Shown here: positions 6,987 through 14,477 of the stretch, one piece after another
Layout of the letters: every line of letters begins with the position of its first letter
How positions within the stretch are numbered: position 1 is the first letter of the stretch
Source: Natronohydrobacter sp.
Lineage (GTDB): Bacteria; Pseudomonadota; Alphaproteobacteria; Rhodobacterales; Rhodobacteraceae
Length of the DNA stretch: 22,732 nt
Assembly (NCBI GenBank): GCA_007118445.1
Contig: SKRP01000006.1
Location: 1 to 22,732 of the forward strand
Direction: 5' to 3'
Position numbers and translations under genes: made by a program
Notes under the pieces: generated by a model
What the model was told of the DNA's origin: nothing
What the model saw: the letters and a program-made list of their open reading frames with translations, nothing else
Database searches by the model: none

Positions 6987-8903
6987 ATGCCGAACACACC
7001 GCTTCTGGACAAGCTGCGCGCACCTGCGGATCTGAAAACGCTCAGTGATCGCGAATTGCGCCAGGTCGCGGATGAGTTGCGGGCCGAAACGATTGCCGCT
7101 GTGTCCGAGACCGGCGGGCATCTGGGCGCGGGGTTGGGCGTGGTCGAGTTGACCGTGGCGTTGCATGCCGTGTTTGATACGCCGCGCGACCGGCTGATCT
7201 GGGATGTGTCGCATCAATGCTACCCCCACAAGATCCTGACCGGGCGGCGTGACCGCATCCGCACCCTGCGCCAGAAGGACGGGCTGTCGGGCTTCACCAA
7301 ACGCTCGGAATCGCCCTATGATCCGTTTGGCGCCGCGCATAGCTCGACCTCGATCTCGGCAGCGCTGGGCTTCACCATGGCGCGGGAACTGGGTGGCGCG
7401 CCGGACCCGGCGCTGGGCGATGCGATTGCCGTGATCGGCGATGGAGCGATCAGCGCGGGCATGGCCTATGAGGCGCTGAACAATGCCGGCCATCTGGGAC
7501 GGCGCATGTTCGTGATCCTCAATGACAATGAAATGTCGATTGCGCCCCCGACCGGAGCGATGTCGTCCTATCTGTCGCGGCTCTATGCCGACAAACCTGC
7601 GCAGGATCTGAAAAACGCCATGAAAGGCGCGCTTTCGCTTCTGCCCGGCCCGCTTCAGGAAGGCGCGCGGCGGGCCAAGGATCTGCTCAAGCATGTGACG
7701 GTCGGCGGCACGCTGTTCGAGGAACTGGGCTTCAACTATATCGGCCCGGTGGACGGGCATGACATGGACCAGCTGCTCTGGGTGTTGCGCACGCTGCATG
7801 AGCGCGCGGATGAGCCGATGCTGATCCATGTGCTGACCCAGAAAGGCAAGGGCTATGGCCCGGCCGAGGATGCGGCCGATCGCGGTCATGCCCGCGCGCG
7901 CTTCGATGTCGTGACCGGCAAGCAGCAGAAAGCCCCCTCGAATGCGCCGAGCTATACACGGGTTTTCGCCGATAGCCTGATCGCCGAGGCTGATCGCGAC
8001 CCGCGCGTCGTGGCTGTCACAGCGGCCATGCCCGATGGCACCGGGCTGGATATCTTTGCCCAAGCCCATCCCAAACGCATGTTCGATGTGGCGATTGCCG
8101 AGCAGCATGGGGTGACCTTCTGCGCAGGGCTGGCCGCCGGGGGGATGAAACCCTTCTGCGCGATGTATTCGACTTTCCTGCAGCGCGGCTATGATCAGGT
8201 TGTGCATGATGTGGCGATCCAGCGCCTGCCGGTGCGTTTCGCCATCGACCGCGCCGGGCTGGTGGGGGCGGATGGGGCCACCCATGCAGGCAGTTTCGAC
8301 ATTGCCTATCTGGCCAATCTGCCCGGTTTCGTGGTGATGGCCGCAGCGGATGAGGCAGAACTGGTGCATATGGTCGCCACGGCGGTTGCGCATGATGACG
8401 GGCCCATCGCCTTCCGCTTTCCGCGCGGCGAGGGTGAGGGCGTCGAATTGCCCGAACGCGGCATCGCGCTGGAGATCGGCAAGGGCCGGATGATCCGCGA
8501 AGGCGCGCGCGTGGCGATCCTGTCCTTCGGCACGCGGCTGGGCGAAGTGCTGCGCGCCTGCGAAAGCCTGTCCGCCAAGGGGATCAATCCGACAGTGGCC
8601 GATGCGCGCTTCGCCAAGCCGCTCGACCGCGAGTTGATCCTGCGGCTGGCCGCCACGCATGAGGCGCTGATCACCATCGAGGAAGGCGCGGTCGGCGGGT
8701 TCGGCAGCCATGTCGCGCAGCTTCTGGCCGATGAGGGCGTGTTCGATCACGGGCTGAAATTCCGCTCGATGGTGCTGCCGGATATTTTCATCGATCAGGC
8801 CAGCCCCCGCGACATGTATGATGTGGCAGCGATGAATGCTCCGCAGATCGAGGCCAGGGTGCTTGATGTGCTGGGGGTGGCGCAGATGGGCAAGCGCGCC
8901 TGA
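6987..8903 (+). CDS. dxs: 1-deoxy-D-xylulose-5-phosphate synthase
   Basis: A 638-residue thiamine-diphosphate enzyme that joins pyruvate and glyceraldehyde 3-phosphate to make DXP, the first step of the MEP pathway for isoprenoids, thiamine and pyridoxal. In order: SETGGHLGAGLGVVELTVALH (about 40-60), DVSHQCYPHKILTGR (73-87), FGAAHSSTSIS (114-124), the ThDP motif GDGAISAGMAYEALNNAG (151-168), AIAEQHGVTFCAGLAAGG with the catalytic Glu, and the C-terminal TIEEGAVGGFGSHV. Full family length. The ATG at 6987 has GGGAAG 8 bases upstream; a TTG at 6981 in frame is less likely. It is the last gene of the deacetylase-xseB-ispA-dxs operon. In phototrophic relatives dxs supply limits carotenoid and bacteriochlorophyll synthesis, but no pigment genes lie in the window. 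Confidence 0.97.
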   Translation: MPNTPLLDKLRAPADLKTLSDRELRQVADELRAETIAAVSETGGHLGAGLGVVELTVALHAVFDTPRDRLIWDVSHQCYPHKILTGRRDRIRTLRQKDGLSGFTKRSESPYDPFGAAHSSTSISAALGFTMARELGGAPDPALGDAIAVIGDGAISAGMAYEALNNAGHLGRRMFVILNDNEMSIAPPTGAMSSYLSRLYADKPAQDLKNAMKGALSLLPGPLQEGARRAKDLLKHVTVGGTLFEELGFNYIGPVDGHDMDQLLWVLRTLHERADEPMLIHVLTQKGKGYGPAEDAADRGHARARFDVVTGKQQKAPSNAPSYTRVFADSLIAEADRDPRVVAVTAAMPDGTGLDIFAQAHPKRMFDVAIAEQHGVTFCAGLAAGGMKPFCAMYSTFLQRGYDQVVHDVAIQRLPVRFAIDRAGLVGADGATHAGSFDIAYLANLPGFVVMAAADEAELVHMVATAVAHDDGPIAFRFPRGEGEGVELPERGIALEIGKGRMIREGARVAILSFGTRLGEVLRACESLSAKGINPTVADARFAKPLDRELILRLAATHEALITIEEGAVGGFGSHVAQLLADEGVFDHGLKFRSMVLPDIFIDQASPRDMYDVAAMNAPQIEARVLDVLGVAQMGKRA

Positions 8904-9219
8904 TAGACCCATCCCGGTGCCCCGCCGGGCAAGGTTTTCCGCGCTGAACGATCCGGCATCGACGACAGCGATGCAGCTTCGGTGGCGCGCAACTCTTTCC
9001 TGATGCAGCGTCTGATTTTTCAATTCTGGGCGGATAGAGGGGACCGGCACCCGCCCAGCCGATCATGGTGCCCCCGGAATGGCGGCACCACCCGGCATTG
9101 CCGCCCCTCGGGACATGTCTCGGGCGCGTGAAGGATGCAGAGATCCGGGCAGGGCGTCATCGATCCAGGTCCAGGCGGCGCGGATCGCCCGAAACCGGCT
9201 TTGAACCTTCGGGCAGGGG
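8904..9219. other. gene-free stretch between dxs and the RTX protein gene
   Basis: The two flanking genes converge here. I see no convincing coding region: the short open frames have no ribosome-binding site or recognisable product. Two structures are visible. A small hairpin right after dxs (8913-8929, 5-bp stem) precedes TTTT at 8934-8937. A 7-bp inverted repeat (9187-9193 with 9208-9214) lies just past the RTX stop. Neither is a strong terminator. No tRNA or repeat was noticed. Confidence 0.6.
9187..9214 (-). terminator. inverted repeat after the RTX gene, possible weak terminator
   Basis: GCCCGAA and TTCGGGC form a perfect 7-bp stem around a 14-base loop, starting 5 bases after the TAG stop of the RTX gene. 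No U-run follows, so it may only mark the 3' end. Confidence 0.3.
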
Positions 9220-10167
9220 CTATTCTGCTGCGAACGCGAGTTGTTCCGGCTGACCCTGCATCAGCGTGACCTGATCTGCAGTCAGGTCAGGCGCATTGAC
9301 GATATATGCAATCACATGACCTTCGAGCCGGATCTCGGCCATGCCGGGGTCGGCGTCGCCGAAGGTGACAGTGATCTCTGGTGCCGCGATCTGCGCGGCA
9401 TCATACCAGAGCACGATCTGATCCGCCTCCGGGTCGAAATCGAGGATCGTGGCCGCGCCCTGCCCGGCCAGCCAGTCACCAAGGACAAACTGGTCAGACC
9501 CTTCGCCGCCATGCAGAAAATCGCCCTGCCCGGCGATCAGCACATCATCGCCTGCGCCCCCGTTCAGAGTGTTCTCGCCGCTGATATCGGTGCCGTCCTC
9601 GTTGAGCCAGGTGCCGACCAGCGTGTCATCGCCCGCACCCCCGAAGAGCAGGTTATTCCCCGCCCCCGCGATCAGCAGGTCATCGCCCCAGCCGCCTTCG
9701 AGCGTGTCATGGCCGGACCCGCCGATCAGCAGGTCATTCCCTTCGCCCCCGATCAGATGATTGTCGCCGCTATCGCCGATCAACAGGTCATCGCCCCCTG
9801 CCCCGATCAGCGTATCATTCCCTGCCCCACCCCAGAGCGTGTCATCAGCGCCAGAGCCGACCAGCCGGTCATCCTCGTCGGTGCCGGTCAGGAGCGATGG
9901 TTTTGGCGGCTGGGCCGGAGGATCCGTGTCACGGCTGTGGATCCGCTCGTGCAGATCGTCGAACAGCCCGGCGTCAGAATCCTGCCCAGCGATTTCTGCC
10001 CCAGAACCTTGCCGCATCTCGGCATGGAATGCGCTGCCGGGCCCGCCCGCGCCGGTTTGCGCGTCCTCTGCATCGGCGTCGTCATCATCTGCTGCCGTAT
10101 GTGTTTCGGTCATATCCATAAGCGCGGTCGCAGAAAGCGCCGCGATCAACCCGAGAATCATCCACAT
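9220..10167 (-). CDS. RTX-repeat (hemolysin-type) calcium-binding protein
   Basis: A 315-residue acidic protein. Residues 2-17 are hydrophobic (signal anchor or signal peptide). Residues 20-90 are a low-complexity Asp/Ala/Gly/Pro-rich linker. From 95 to about 184 there are ten nonapeptides close to GGxGxDxLx, such as GGAGNDTLI, GGEGNDLLI and GGAGDDTLV. An 18-residue insert follows, then about three more repeats, then a C-terminal domain with TILDFDPEADQIVL and IAYIVNAPDLTADQVTLM typical of RTX capping regions. Such repeats bind calcium and fold into a parallel beta-roll outside the cell. No protease, lipase or toxin domain is visible, so the role is unknown. RTX proteins usually leave by a type I system through a C-terminal signal, yet this one has an N-terminal hydrophobic segment. 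The start at 10167 is uncertain; ATG at 10161 is two codons further. No secretion genes adjoin it. Confidence 0.88.
   Translation of the reverse strand: MWMILGLIAALSATALMDMTETHTAADDDDADAEDAQTGAGGPGSAFHAEMRQGSGAEIAGQDSDAGLFDDLHERIHSRDTDPPAQPPKPSLLTGTDEDDRLVGSGADDTLWGGAGNDTLIGAGGDDLLIGDSGDNHLIGGEGNDLLIGGSGHDTLEGGWGDDLLIAGAGNNLLFGGAGDDTLVGTWLNEDGTDISGENTLNGGAGDDVLIAGQGDFLHGGEGSDQFVLGDWLAGQGAATILDFDPEADQIVLWYDAAQIAAPEITVTFGDADPGMAEIRLEGHVIAYIVNAPDLTADQVTLMQGQPEQLAFAAE
9616..9885 (-). repeat. ten tandem 27-bp units encoding RTX nonapeptides
   Basis: Inside the RTX gene, ten consecutive nine-codon units (residues 95-184) encode GGxGxDxLx-type motifs. DNA copies have diverged, with recurring pieces such as ATCAGCAGGTCAT, so this is an old protein-level repeat and not a recent expansion. 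Confidence 0.85.
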
Positions 10168-10438
10168 CGATCATCACCCATCTTCACTCACTTCACCCAT
10201 CACCGCAGCCCGCAAAGGCCGGGATCCCCACGCAGGATTATGCAGGATGAAGCTTCCGTTAACTAAGGAGATTCATGCTTTACCCCTGCGAAAACTTTAA
10301 ACTTGGTTAACGAAAACGGGGCTTTCCTTCGGGCGCGATGTGGTCTAGTGGCCTGTCGGTGCCTTCGCGGCATGTTCCACGGCCTTGCTGGACGACATCC
10401 CGGCCTGCGCCACAGACCCAGACAGACAGGAGACCCCG

Positions 10439-10708
10439 ATGTCGATCACAGTCGAAGACAAGACCCGCCTGATCAGTGAATTCGCCCGCGCCGAGGGTGA
10501 CACAGGCTCGCCCGAAGTGCAGGTGGCAGTGCTCACCAAGCGGATCACCAATCTGACCGAGCATTTCAAGACCCACAAGAAAGACAACCATTCGCGTCGC
10601 GGGTTGCTGAAGCTGGTGGCCACGCGCCGCAAGCTGCTCGATTACCTGAAAAGCAAGGATGAGGCGCGCTACCGCGTGCTGATCAGCAAACTGGGCATCC
10701 GTCGCTGA
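10439..10708 (+). CDS. rpsO: 30S ribosomal protein S15
   Basis: An 89-residue protein that matches S15 over its whole length: TVEDKTRLISEFARAEGDTGSPEVQVAVLTKRI, then THKKDNHSRRGLLKLVATRRKLLDYL and the C-terminal RYRVLISKLGIRR. S15 binds 16S rRNA early in assembly of the small-subunit platform. The ATG at 10439 follows GGAGA at about 7 bases; the frame open from 10385 is only leader. A strong terminator lies just downstream, so it is probably transcribed alone in this arrangement, although rpsO is often followed by pnp in other bacteria. Here the next gene is meaB. The roughly 270-base gap upstream separates it from the divergent RTX gene and must hold promoters for both, but I could not identify a convincing one. 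Confidence 0.98.
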   Translation: MSITVEDKTRLISEFARAEGDTGSPEVQVAVLTKRITNLTEHFKTHKKDNHSRRGLLKLVATRRKLLDYLKSKDEARYRVLISKLGIRR

Positions 10709-10732
10709 ACACGCCCGGATCGATCGGTTTTC

Positions 10733-10760
10733 AACGCCCGCCGCTTTCGGCGGGCGTTTT
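10733..10760 (+). terminator. intrinsic terminator of rpsO
   Basis: Perfect 11-bp stem (AACGCCCGCCG, 10733-10743, with its complement at 10748-10758), 4-base loop CTTT and a closing run of four T. It begins 24 bases after the rpsO stop. Confidence 0.93.
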
Positions 10761-10839
10761 GCATCGCACCTGTTGCAGGGCTGGACATTTCCCTGCCGGA
10801 CAGGCGAAACAAGGGCATCTGTGCGACAAGGGGGACCGG

Positions 10840-11832
10840 ATGGACAGTGCAGCTATGGCCGAGGCAATCCTGTCCGGCGACCGCCGGGCCTTGGCGCGCG
10901 CCATCACACTGGTTGAAAGCACAAGGCCCGCTGACCAGCGAAAAGCAGGCGATTTGCTGGAACAGCTGGCCCGGTCCGGGCGCGAGGCGATTCGCATCGG
11001 GCTGTCCGGCACGCCCGGTGTCGGCAAATCGACCTTCATCGAAAGCTTCGGGCTGATGCTGGCCGAACAGGGGCTGCGCGTTGCCGTGCTGGCCGTGGAT
11101 CCGTCGAGCGCGCGCACCGGCGGTTCCATCCTGGGCGACAAGACGCGGATGGAACAGCTCGCGCGCCATCCCCGCGCCTTTATCCGCCCCAGCCCCAGCC
11201 AGACTCATCTGGGCGGTGTCGCGCGCCGCACCCGCGAGGCTGTGGCGCTGTGCGAGGCAGCGGGCTTTGACATCGTGCTGATCGAGACAGTGGGCGTCGG
11301 CCAGTCGGAAACCGTGGTGGCGGAATTGTCGGATGTGTTCCTGCTGCTGCTGGCCCCGGCAGGCGGTGACGAATTGCAGGGGGTCAAACGCGGGATCATG
11401 GAAGTGGCCGACATGATCGTGGTGAACAAGGCCGATGGCGATCTGAAAGCCACGGCCACGCGCACCTGCGCCGATTATGCAGGCGCGCTGCGGCTGTTGC
11501 GGCGCAGGCCACAGGATCCGGCGGGCTTTCCCAAGGCGCTGACCGTCTCGGCGCTGGAACTGGCCGGGCTGGATCAGGTCTGGTCCGAAATCTCTGCGCT
11601 GGTGGACTGGCGGCGCGACACCGGGCATTGGGCAACGCGCCGGGCCGCGCAGGCGCGGCACTGGTTCGAGGAAGAGGTCCGCCAGACCCTGCTGGCGCGG
11701 CTGCAGACCGCGCAGGCGCGCAGGCTGGCCGCGCGGCTGTCAGGCGATGTCGAGAGCGGGCAGAGCACGGCAACCCGCGCCGCCCAGGCGCTGATTGCCG
11801 AACTCTGGCCCGAGATCTCGCAAGAGGTCTGA
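10840..11832 (+). CDS. meaB: methylmalonyl-CoA mutase-associated G-protein chaperone (MeaB/ArgK family)
   Basis: A 330-residue P-loop GTPase of the G3E family. MeaB protects methylmalonyl-CoA mutase (or ethylmalonyl-CoA mutase) and gates loading of its B12 cofactor in the cytoplasm. Motifs in order: Walker A GTPGVGKST (57-65), VLAVDPSSARTGGSILGDKTRM, the IETVGVGQSE switch, LLLLAPAGGDELQGVKRGIMEVADMIVVNKADGD containing the guanine-specifying NKAD, and a C-terminal helical dimerisation region. Length is standard. The ATG at 10840 has GGGG about 6 bases upstream; a frame open from 10759 begins inside the rpsO terminator and is rejected. Mutase genes are not in the window, so the partner is elsewhere. 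It shares strand with rpsO but follows that gene's terminator, so it needs its own promoter. Confidence 0.94.
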   Translation: MDSAAMAEAILSGDRRALARAITLVESTRPADQRKAGDLLEQLARSGREAIRIGLSGTPGVGKSTFIESFGLMLAEQGLRVAVLAVDPSSARTGGSILGDKTRMEQLARHPRAFIRPSPSQTHLGGVARRTREAVALCEAAGFDIVLIETVGVGQSETVVAELSDVFLLLLAPAGGDELQGVKRGIMEVADMIVVNKADGDLKATATRTCADYAGALRLLRRRPQDPAGFPKALTVSALELAGLDQVWSEISALVDWRRDTGHWATRRAAQARHWFEEEVRQTLLARLQTAQARRLAARLSGDVESGQSTATRAAQALIAELWPEISQEV

Positions 11833-11884
11833 CCCGGCGCTGCACCCTGTGACCGGTATCGCGCTGAAACATGCGCGGAATCGC

Positions 11885-11913
11885 TTGACCTTGCGCCGGA
11901 TACTGCCTATGAG
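11885..11913 (+). promoter_or_regulatory. candidate sigma-70-type promoter for rpmB
   Basis: TTGACC (11885-11890) and TATGAG (11908-11913) with a 17-base spacer, in the gap after meaB. A start near 11920 would give a leader of about 90 bases before the rpmB ATG. By eye only. Confidence 0.5.
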
Positions 11914-12012
11914 CGCGGCTCAGATACTGGCACTGCGCTGCAGGGCCACGCATGTTATTCGCTTTTCTTTTGCCTGACAGAAGAAAGCCTTGCCAACTAC
12001 GAGGATCGTCCC

Positions 12013-12300
12013 ATGTCGCGCCGTTGCGAACTGACCGGAAAAGGCCCGATGACGGGCAATAATGTAAGCCACGCGAACAACAAGACGCGCCGCCGCTTCC
12101 TGCCCAATCTGCAGGATGTGTCGCTTCTGTCGGAAGCGCTGGGCCGCAGCTTCAAGCTGCGTGTGTCTTCGGCAGCGCTGCGCTCGGTGGATCACCGTGG
12201 CGGTCTGGACGCCTATCTGGCGCGCGCCAAGGATGAGGAACTGTCGGCCAATGCGCTGAAGATCAAGCGTGAACTGGCCAAAGGTCAGGACGCAGCCTGA
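12013..12300 (+). CDS. rpmB: 50S ribosomal protein L28
   Basis: A 95-residue protein with the L28 pattern: MSRRCELTGKGPMTGNNVSHANNKTRRRFLPNL at the N-terminus, then SLLSEALGRSFKLRVSSAALRSVDHRGGLDAYL. The longer C-terminal helix (ARAKDEELSANALKIKRELAK) is usual for alphaproteobacterial L28. L28 sits near the exit of the large subunit. Only one Cys is seen near the N-terminus, so it is not the four-Cys zinc-binding form. The ATG follows GAGG at 8-9 bases. Promoter-like hexamers lie upstream and a hairpin terminator downstream, so this is a single-gene unit. Confidence 0.97.
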   Translation: MSRRCELTGKGPMTGNNVSHANNKTRRRFLPNLQDVSLLSEALGRSFKLRVSSAALRSVDHRGGLDAYLARAKDEELSANALKIKRELAKGQDAA

Positions 12301-12332
12301 AGCTGCGCGTCTGCATCTGCTGACAATGCTGA

Positions 12333-12357
12333 AAACCCGGCCGCTCTGGCCGGGTTT
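12333..12357. terminator. bidirectional terminator between rpmB and soxT
   Basis: Perfect 10-bp stem AAACCCGGCC (12333-12342) with its complement (12348-12357) around a 5-base loop. A/T ends on both sides let it work for rpmB on the plus strand and for soxT, which ends at 12402 on the minus strand. Confidence 0.85.
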
Positions 12358-12401
12358 CTGGTGTTTGCGCTCCTTTGTAGCGGCGACGGCACCCGGAATT
12401 G

Positions 12402-13466
12402 TCAGACCCGCAATTCCGCGCCGCTGCGCTGGTCGATCAGGAAATCCGTGATCGTCGCCCCGATCCACATGCAGGTCAGCGCCATCAGCGCCGTGGCGGC
12501 AAAGATCGACCCGCCTGTGACCCCGGCCCCGATGGCACAGCCCCCGGCCAGCATCCCGCCAAAGCCCATCATCGCCGCACCGGTCAGCGACCGCCGCATC
12601 GCCCCGGCCCCGTCATAGCCCTGCCAGGTCAGTTCGCGCGACACCAGTGCCGCCAGAAACGCCCCCAGCACCACCCCCGGCACCAGCCCGATATCGAAGC
12701 GCAGTGCCGGATTGGGGTTCAGGAAGAACATCAGCGTATTGGCCGAAGGGCCGGTGAAGGTGGCCGAGGTCACATTAACCGGATCGAAACTCGCCTGTGC
12801 AAGCGTCCAGGTCATGACCCAGCCCAGCGCCACGGCAAAACCAACCCCCGAAGCAAAGACCAGCGGGCGAAGCCCCAGCCGGTTGCGCAGCGCCAGCGCG
12901 ATGGCAAGACCCGCCAGCGCCAGCCCGATCCAGAGCGCCGCATCGCGCGGCAGGCCCAGCATGTCGAGCAGATGGATATTGCGCCCCTCGGGCGTGATCC
13001 AGAGCGCGGCCAGCCAGTTGCGCAGGGGGGCCAGCCATCCATAGAGGCTCATTTGCGCGACAATGGCAAAGACCATGCCCGCGATCACCGAGCGCAGATT
13101 GCCGGTCGCCGCCAGCACCAGCAACCGCCCCGAACAGCCGCGCGCCAGCACCATGCCCGCGCCGAAGATCAACCCGCCGATCACTGCGCCCGACCATGAA
13201 CCCGGCACCGCCATCATCCGCGCATCACTGACGCGGAACAGGCCGAGCGTCTGCGCGCCCTGCACCCAGACCACTGCGGTCGAGAAGGTCAGCAGCCAGA
13301 TCGCAAGGCGCGGTCCCATCTGGCCACGGGCGAATTCGACCGTGGCGGCGCGCAGGCAGAAACGCGAGCGCTGCGCGGCGATGCCGAAGATCATGCCGAC
13401 GCCCAACCCCATCAGCGCTTCAAGGTTGCCCTCGCCCAGGAACTCGATGATATCGTAGAAATCCAC
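12402..13466 (-). CDS. soxT: YeeE/YedE-family membrane transporter, SoxT-like
   Basis: A 354-residue inner-membrane protein with about nine to ten hydrophobic helices, belonging to the YeeE/YedE (TsuA-like) family that moves thiosulfate or other sulfur compounds. Family cysteines are seen at RSRFCLRAA (Cys37), LARGCSGRL (Cys111), LAGGCAIGAG (Cys310) and TCMW (Cys332). In thiosulfate-uptake TsuA such Cys residues line the path and pass the substrate along. The start is a GTG at 13466 with GGAGG about 7 bases upstream. It lies 72 bases after soxR on the same strand, the position where soxT is found in other sox loci. There a role has been proposed in bringing a sulfur signal into the cytoplasm for SoxR. 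Transport direction and substrate here are inference. Confidence 0.9.
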   Translation of the reverse strand: MDFYDIIEFLGEGNLEALMGLGVGMIFGIAAQRSRFCLRAATVEFARGQMGPRLAIWLLTFSTAVVWVQGAQTLGLFRVSDARMMAVPGSWSGAVIGGLIFGAGMVLARGCSGRLLVLAATGNLRSVIAGMVFAIVAQMSLYGWLAPLRNWLAALWITPEGRNIHLLDMLGLPRDAALWIGLALAGLAIALALRNRLGLRPLVFASGVGFAVALGWVMTWTLAQASFDPVNVTSATFTGPSANTLMFFLNPNPALRFDIGLVPGVVLGAFLAALVSRELTWQGYDGAGAMRRSLTGAAMMGFGGMLAGGCAIGAGVTGGSIFAATALMALTCMWIGATITDFLIDQRSGAELRV

Positions 13467-13538
13467 CCGGCACCCTCCAGACCGCTGCGCTGCAGCCTCT
13501 CACATGCGGGAAACGGAATATGCGCGCCTTGATCTGGA

Positions 13539-13937
13539 TCACCCTGGCGGGGCAGCGCGGAACAGTTTTTGCATCAAGAGCACCGCCTCGCGGACGCGCT
13601 CATCGGCCAGCGAGTAGAAGATCTGATTGCCTTCGCGCCGGGTCGTGACCAGTTTTTCATGCCGCAGCCGGGCCAGCTGCTGGCTGACAGCAGCCTGCCG
13701 CGACATGATCAGCCGCTCAAGTTCGGTCACGGAATGGTCGCGCTCGCAGAGGAAATAAAGCATCAGCAACCGGCCCTCATGGCCCAGAGCTTTCAGGAAA
13801 TCAGAGGCTTCGCGCGCCTCGGCCTGCAACTCTTCCAGCGGAACATCAGAAGTCGAAGCGCGGGCCGCATCGGGCCGCACTGACAGTCTGACCTCCTCTT
13901 CGGACCGGTCAGAGTCGCGATTTTGTCCGTCCGGCAT
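13539..13937 (-). CDS. soxR: ArsR-family transcriptional repressor SoxR
   Basis: A 132-residue winged-helix repressor: dimerisation helix ASDFLKALGHEGRLLMLYFL (45-63), recognition region SVTELERLIMSRQAAVSQQLARLRHEKLV (69-97) and wing TTRREGNQIFYSLAD (98-112). A disordered charged N-terminus precedes them. Position between soxS and soxT and the fold identify it as the ArsR-type SoxR that represses sox genes (unrelated to enteric SoxR). Only one Cys is present, Cys64. The usual sensor Cys sites of the BigR/YgaV/SqrR group are Tyr61 and Arg127 here. The ATG at 13937 has AGAGAG 8 bases upstream, but a GTG at 13973 with GAGGG 6 bases upstream is also credible and would add 12 residues including another Cys. 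It is probably in one operon with soxS and soxT, and likely binds the soxS-soxV and soxW-soxX gaps. Confidence 0.9.
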   Translation of the reverse strand: MPDGQNRDSDRSEEEVRLSVRPDAARASTSDVPLEELQAEAREASDFLKALGHEGRLLMLYFLCERDHSVTELERLIMSRQAAVSQQLARLRHEKLVTTRREGNQIFYSLADERVREAVLLMQKLFRAAPPG

Positions 13938-14059
13938 GAATATTCTCTCTGCCACGCAGGTTTGCGTGACCACCGACCGCCCTCATATTGCGATCAGCAT
14001 AGCACAGGCTGCGGCTGAAACATAGCACTGCCCGGATGCAGGCCCGGCCCGCTGTGGTG

Positions 14060-14425
14060 TTATTGCCCAGGCTTTGCGCGCAGGCCATCCTGCGCCGCAG
14101 AGATCATGTCGCCGATATAGGGCCAGAAGAAATCCTCGCCCGGAAACCCGGTCAAACGCTCGATTTCGACACCATCCGGCCCGATCAGGATGAAGGTCGG
14201 GGTCACGAAGGGCGTGCTGGACAGGGTGACCCCCTCGGGCATCGGGCCGCGCAGCTGGACATGAACCAGAGGTGCGATCCGGCCTTCCTCGGAAGCTTCA
14301 TAGACAGGGGCCACATCGCGGTTGAACACCCGGCAATAGTAACATCCCGCCTGCTCGATCATCAGCAGCCGAAACTCCTGCGCGGCCGCCGTCTGTGGCA
14401 ACACCACCAGCGCGCAAAACACCAT
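14060..14425 (-). CDS. soxS: periplasmic thioredoxin-like protein SoxS
   Basis: A 121-residue thioredoxin-fold protein (from the chosen start) with a signal peptide (MVFCALVVLPQTAAAQ) and the active-site pair CYYC (Cys28, Cys31), then TLSSTPFVTPTFILIGPDG with the cis-Pro loop of thioredoxins. In Paracoccus SoxS reactivates or reduces Sox proteins, notably SoxY, in the periplasm. The start is unclear. ATG 14425 gives a compact signal peptide, while in-frame ATG 14488 would add 21 residues and overlap the operator-like repeat; neither has a strong ribosome-binding site. The gene runs divergently from soxV, and soxR follows on the same strand. The order soxS-soxR-soxT going left is that of a regulatory and redox module. 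Confidence 0.88.
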   Translation of the reverse strand: MVFCALVVLPQTAAAQEFRLLMIEQAGCYYCRVFNRDVAPVYEASEEGRIAPLVHVQLRGPMPEGVTLSSTPFVTPTFILIGPDGVEIERLTGFPGEDFFWPYIGDMISAAQDGLRAKPGQ

Positions 14426-14477
14426 CCCCAGCACCCGCAGGTGCTGCAATGCAGCGGAAACCAGGGATTGACGCGCG

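Noticed and set aside
6162..9050. A very long open frame (over 900 codons) on the minus strand opposite ispA and dxs
   Set aside because: It runs opposite two certain genes, its translation is rich in Arg, His, Gln and Gly without any domain, and it has no sensible start signal. It results from codon bias in GC-rich DNA.
9065..9253. 62-codon plus-strand open frame after dxs as a small gene
   Set aside because: No ribosome-binding site, runs into the convergent RTX gene end, and composition looks non-coding.
9616..9885. Tandem repeats considered as a CRISPR array or minisatellite
   Set aside because: There are no unique spacers; the 27-bp period keeps reading frame and encodes RTX nonapeptides.
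9241..10266. Open frame on the plus strand opposite the RTX gene, with periodic residues
   Set aside because: Its periodicity is the reflection of the 27-bp RTX units; the minus-strand reading gives canonical GGxGxDxLx motifs.
12399..13199. Plus-strand open frame opposite soxT
   Set aside because: The minus strand gives a multi-helix transporter with family cysteines; the plus frame is a hydrophilic Arg/Gln/Pro-rich shadow.
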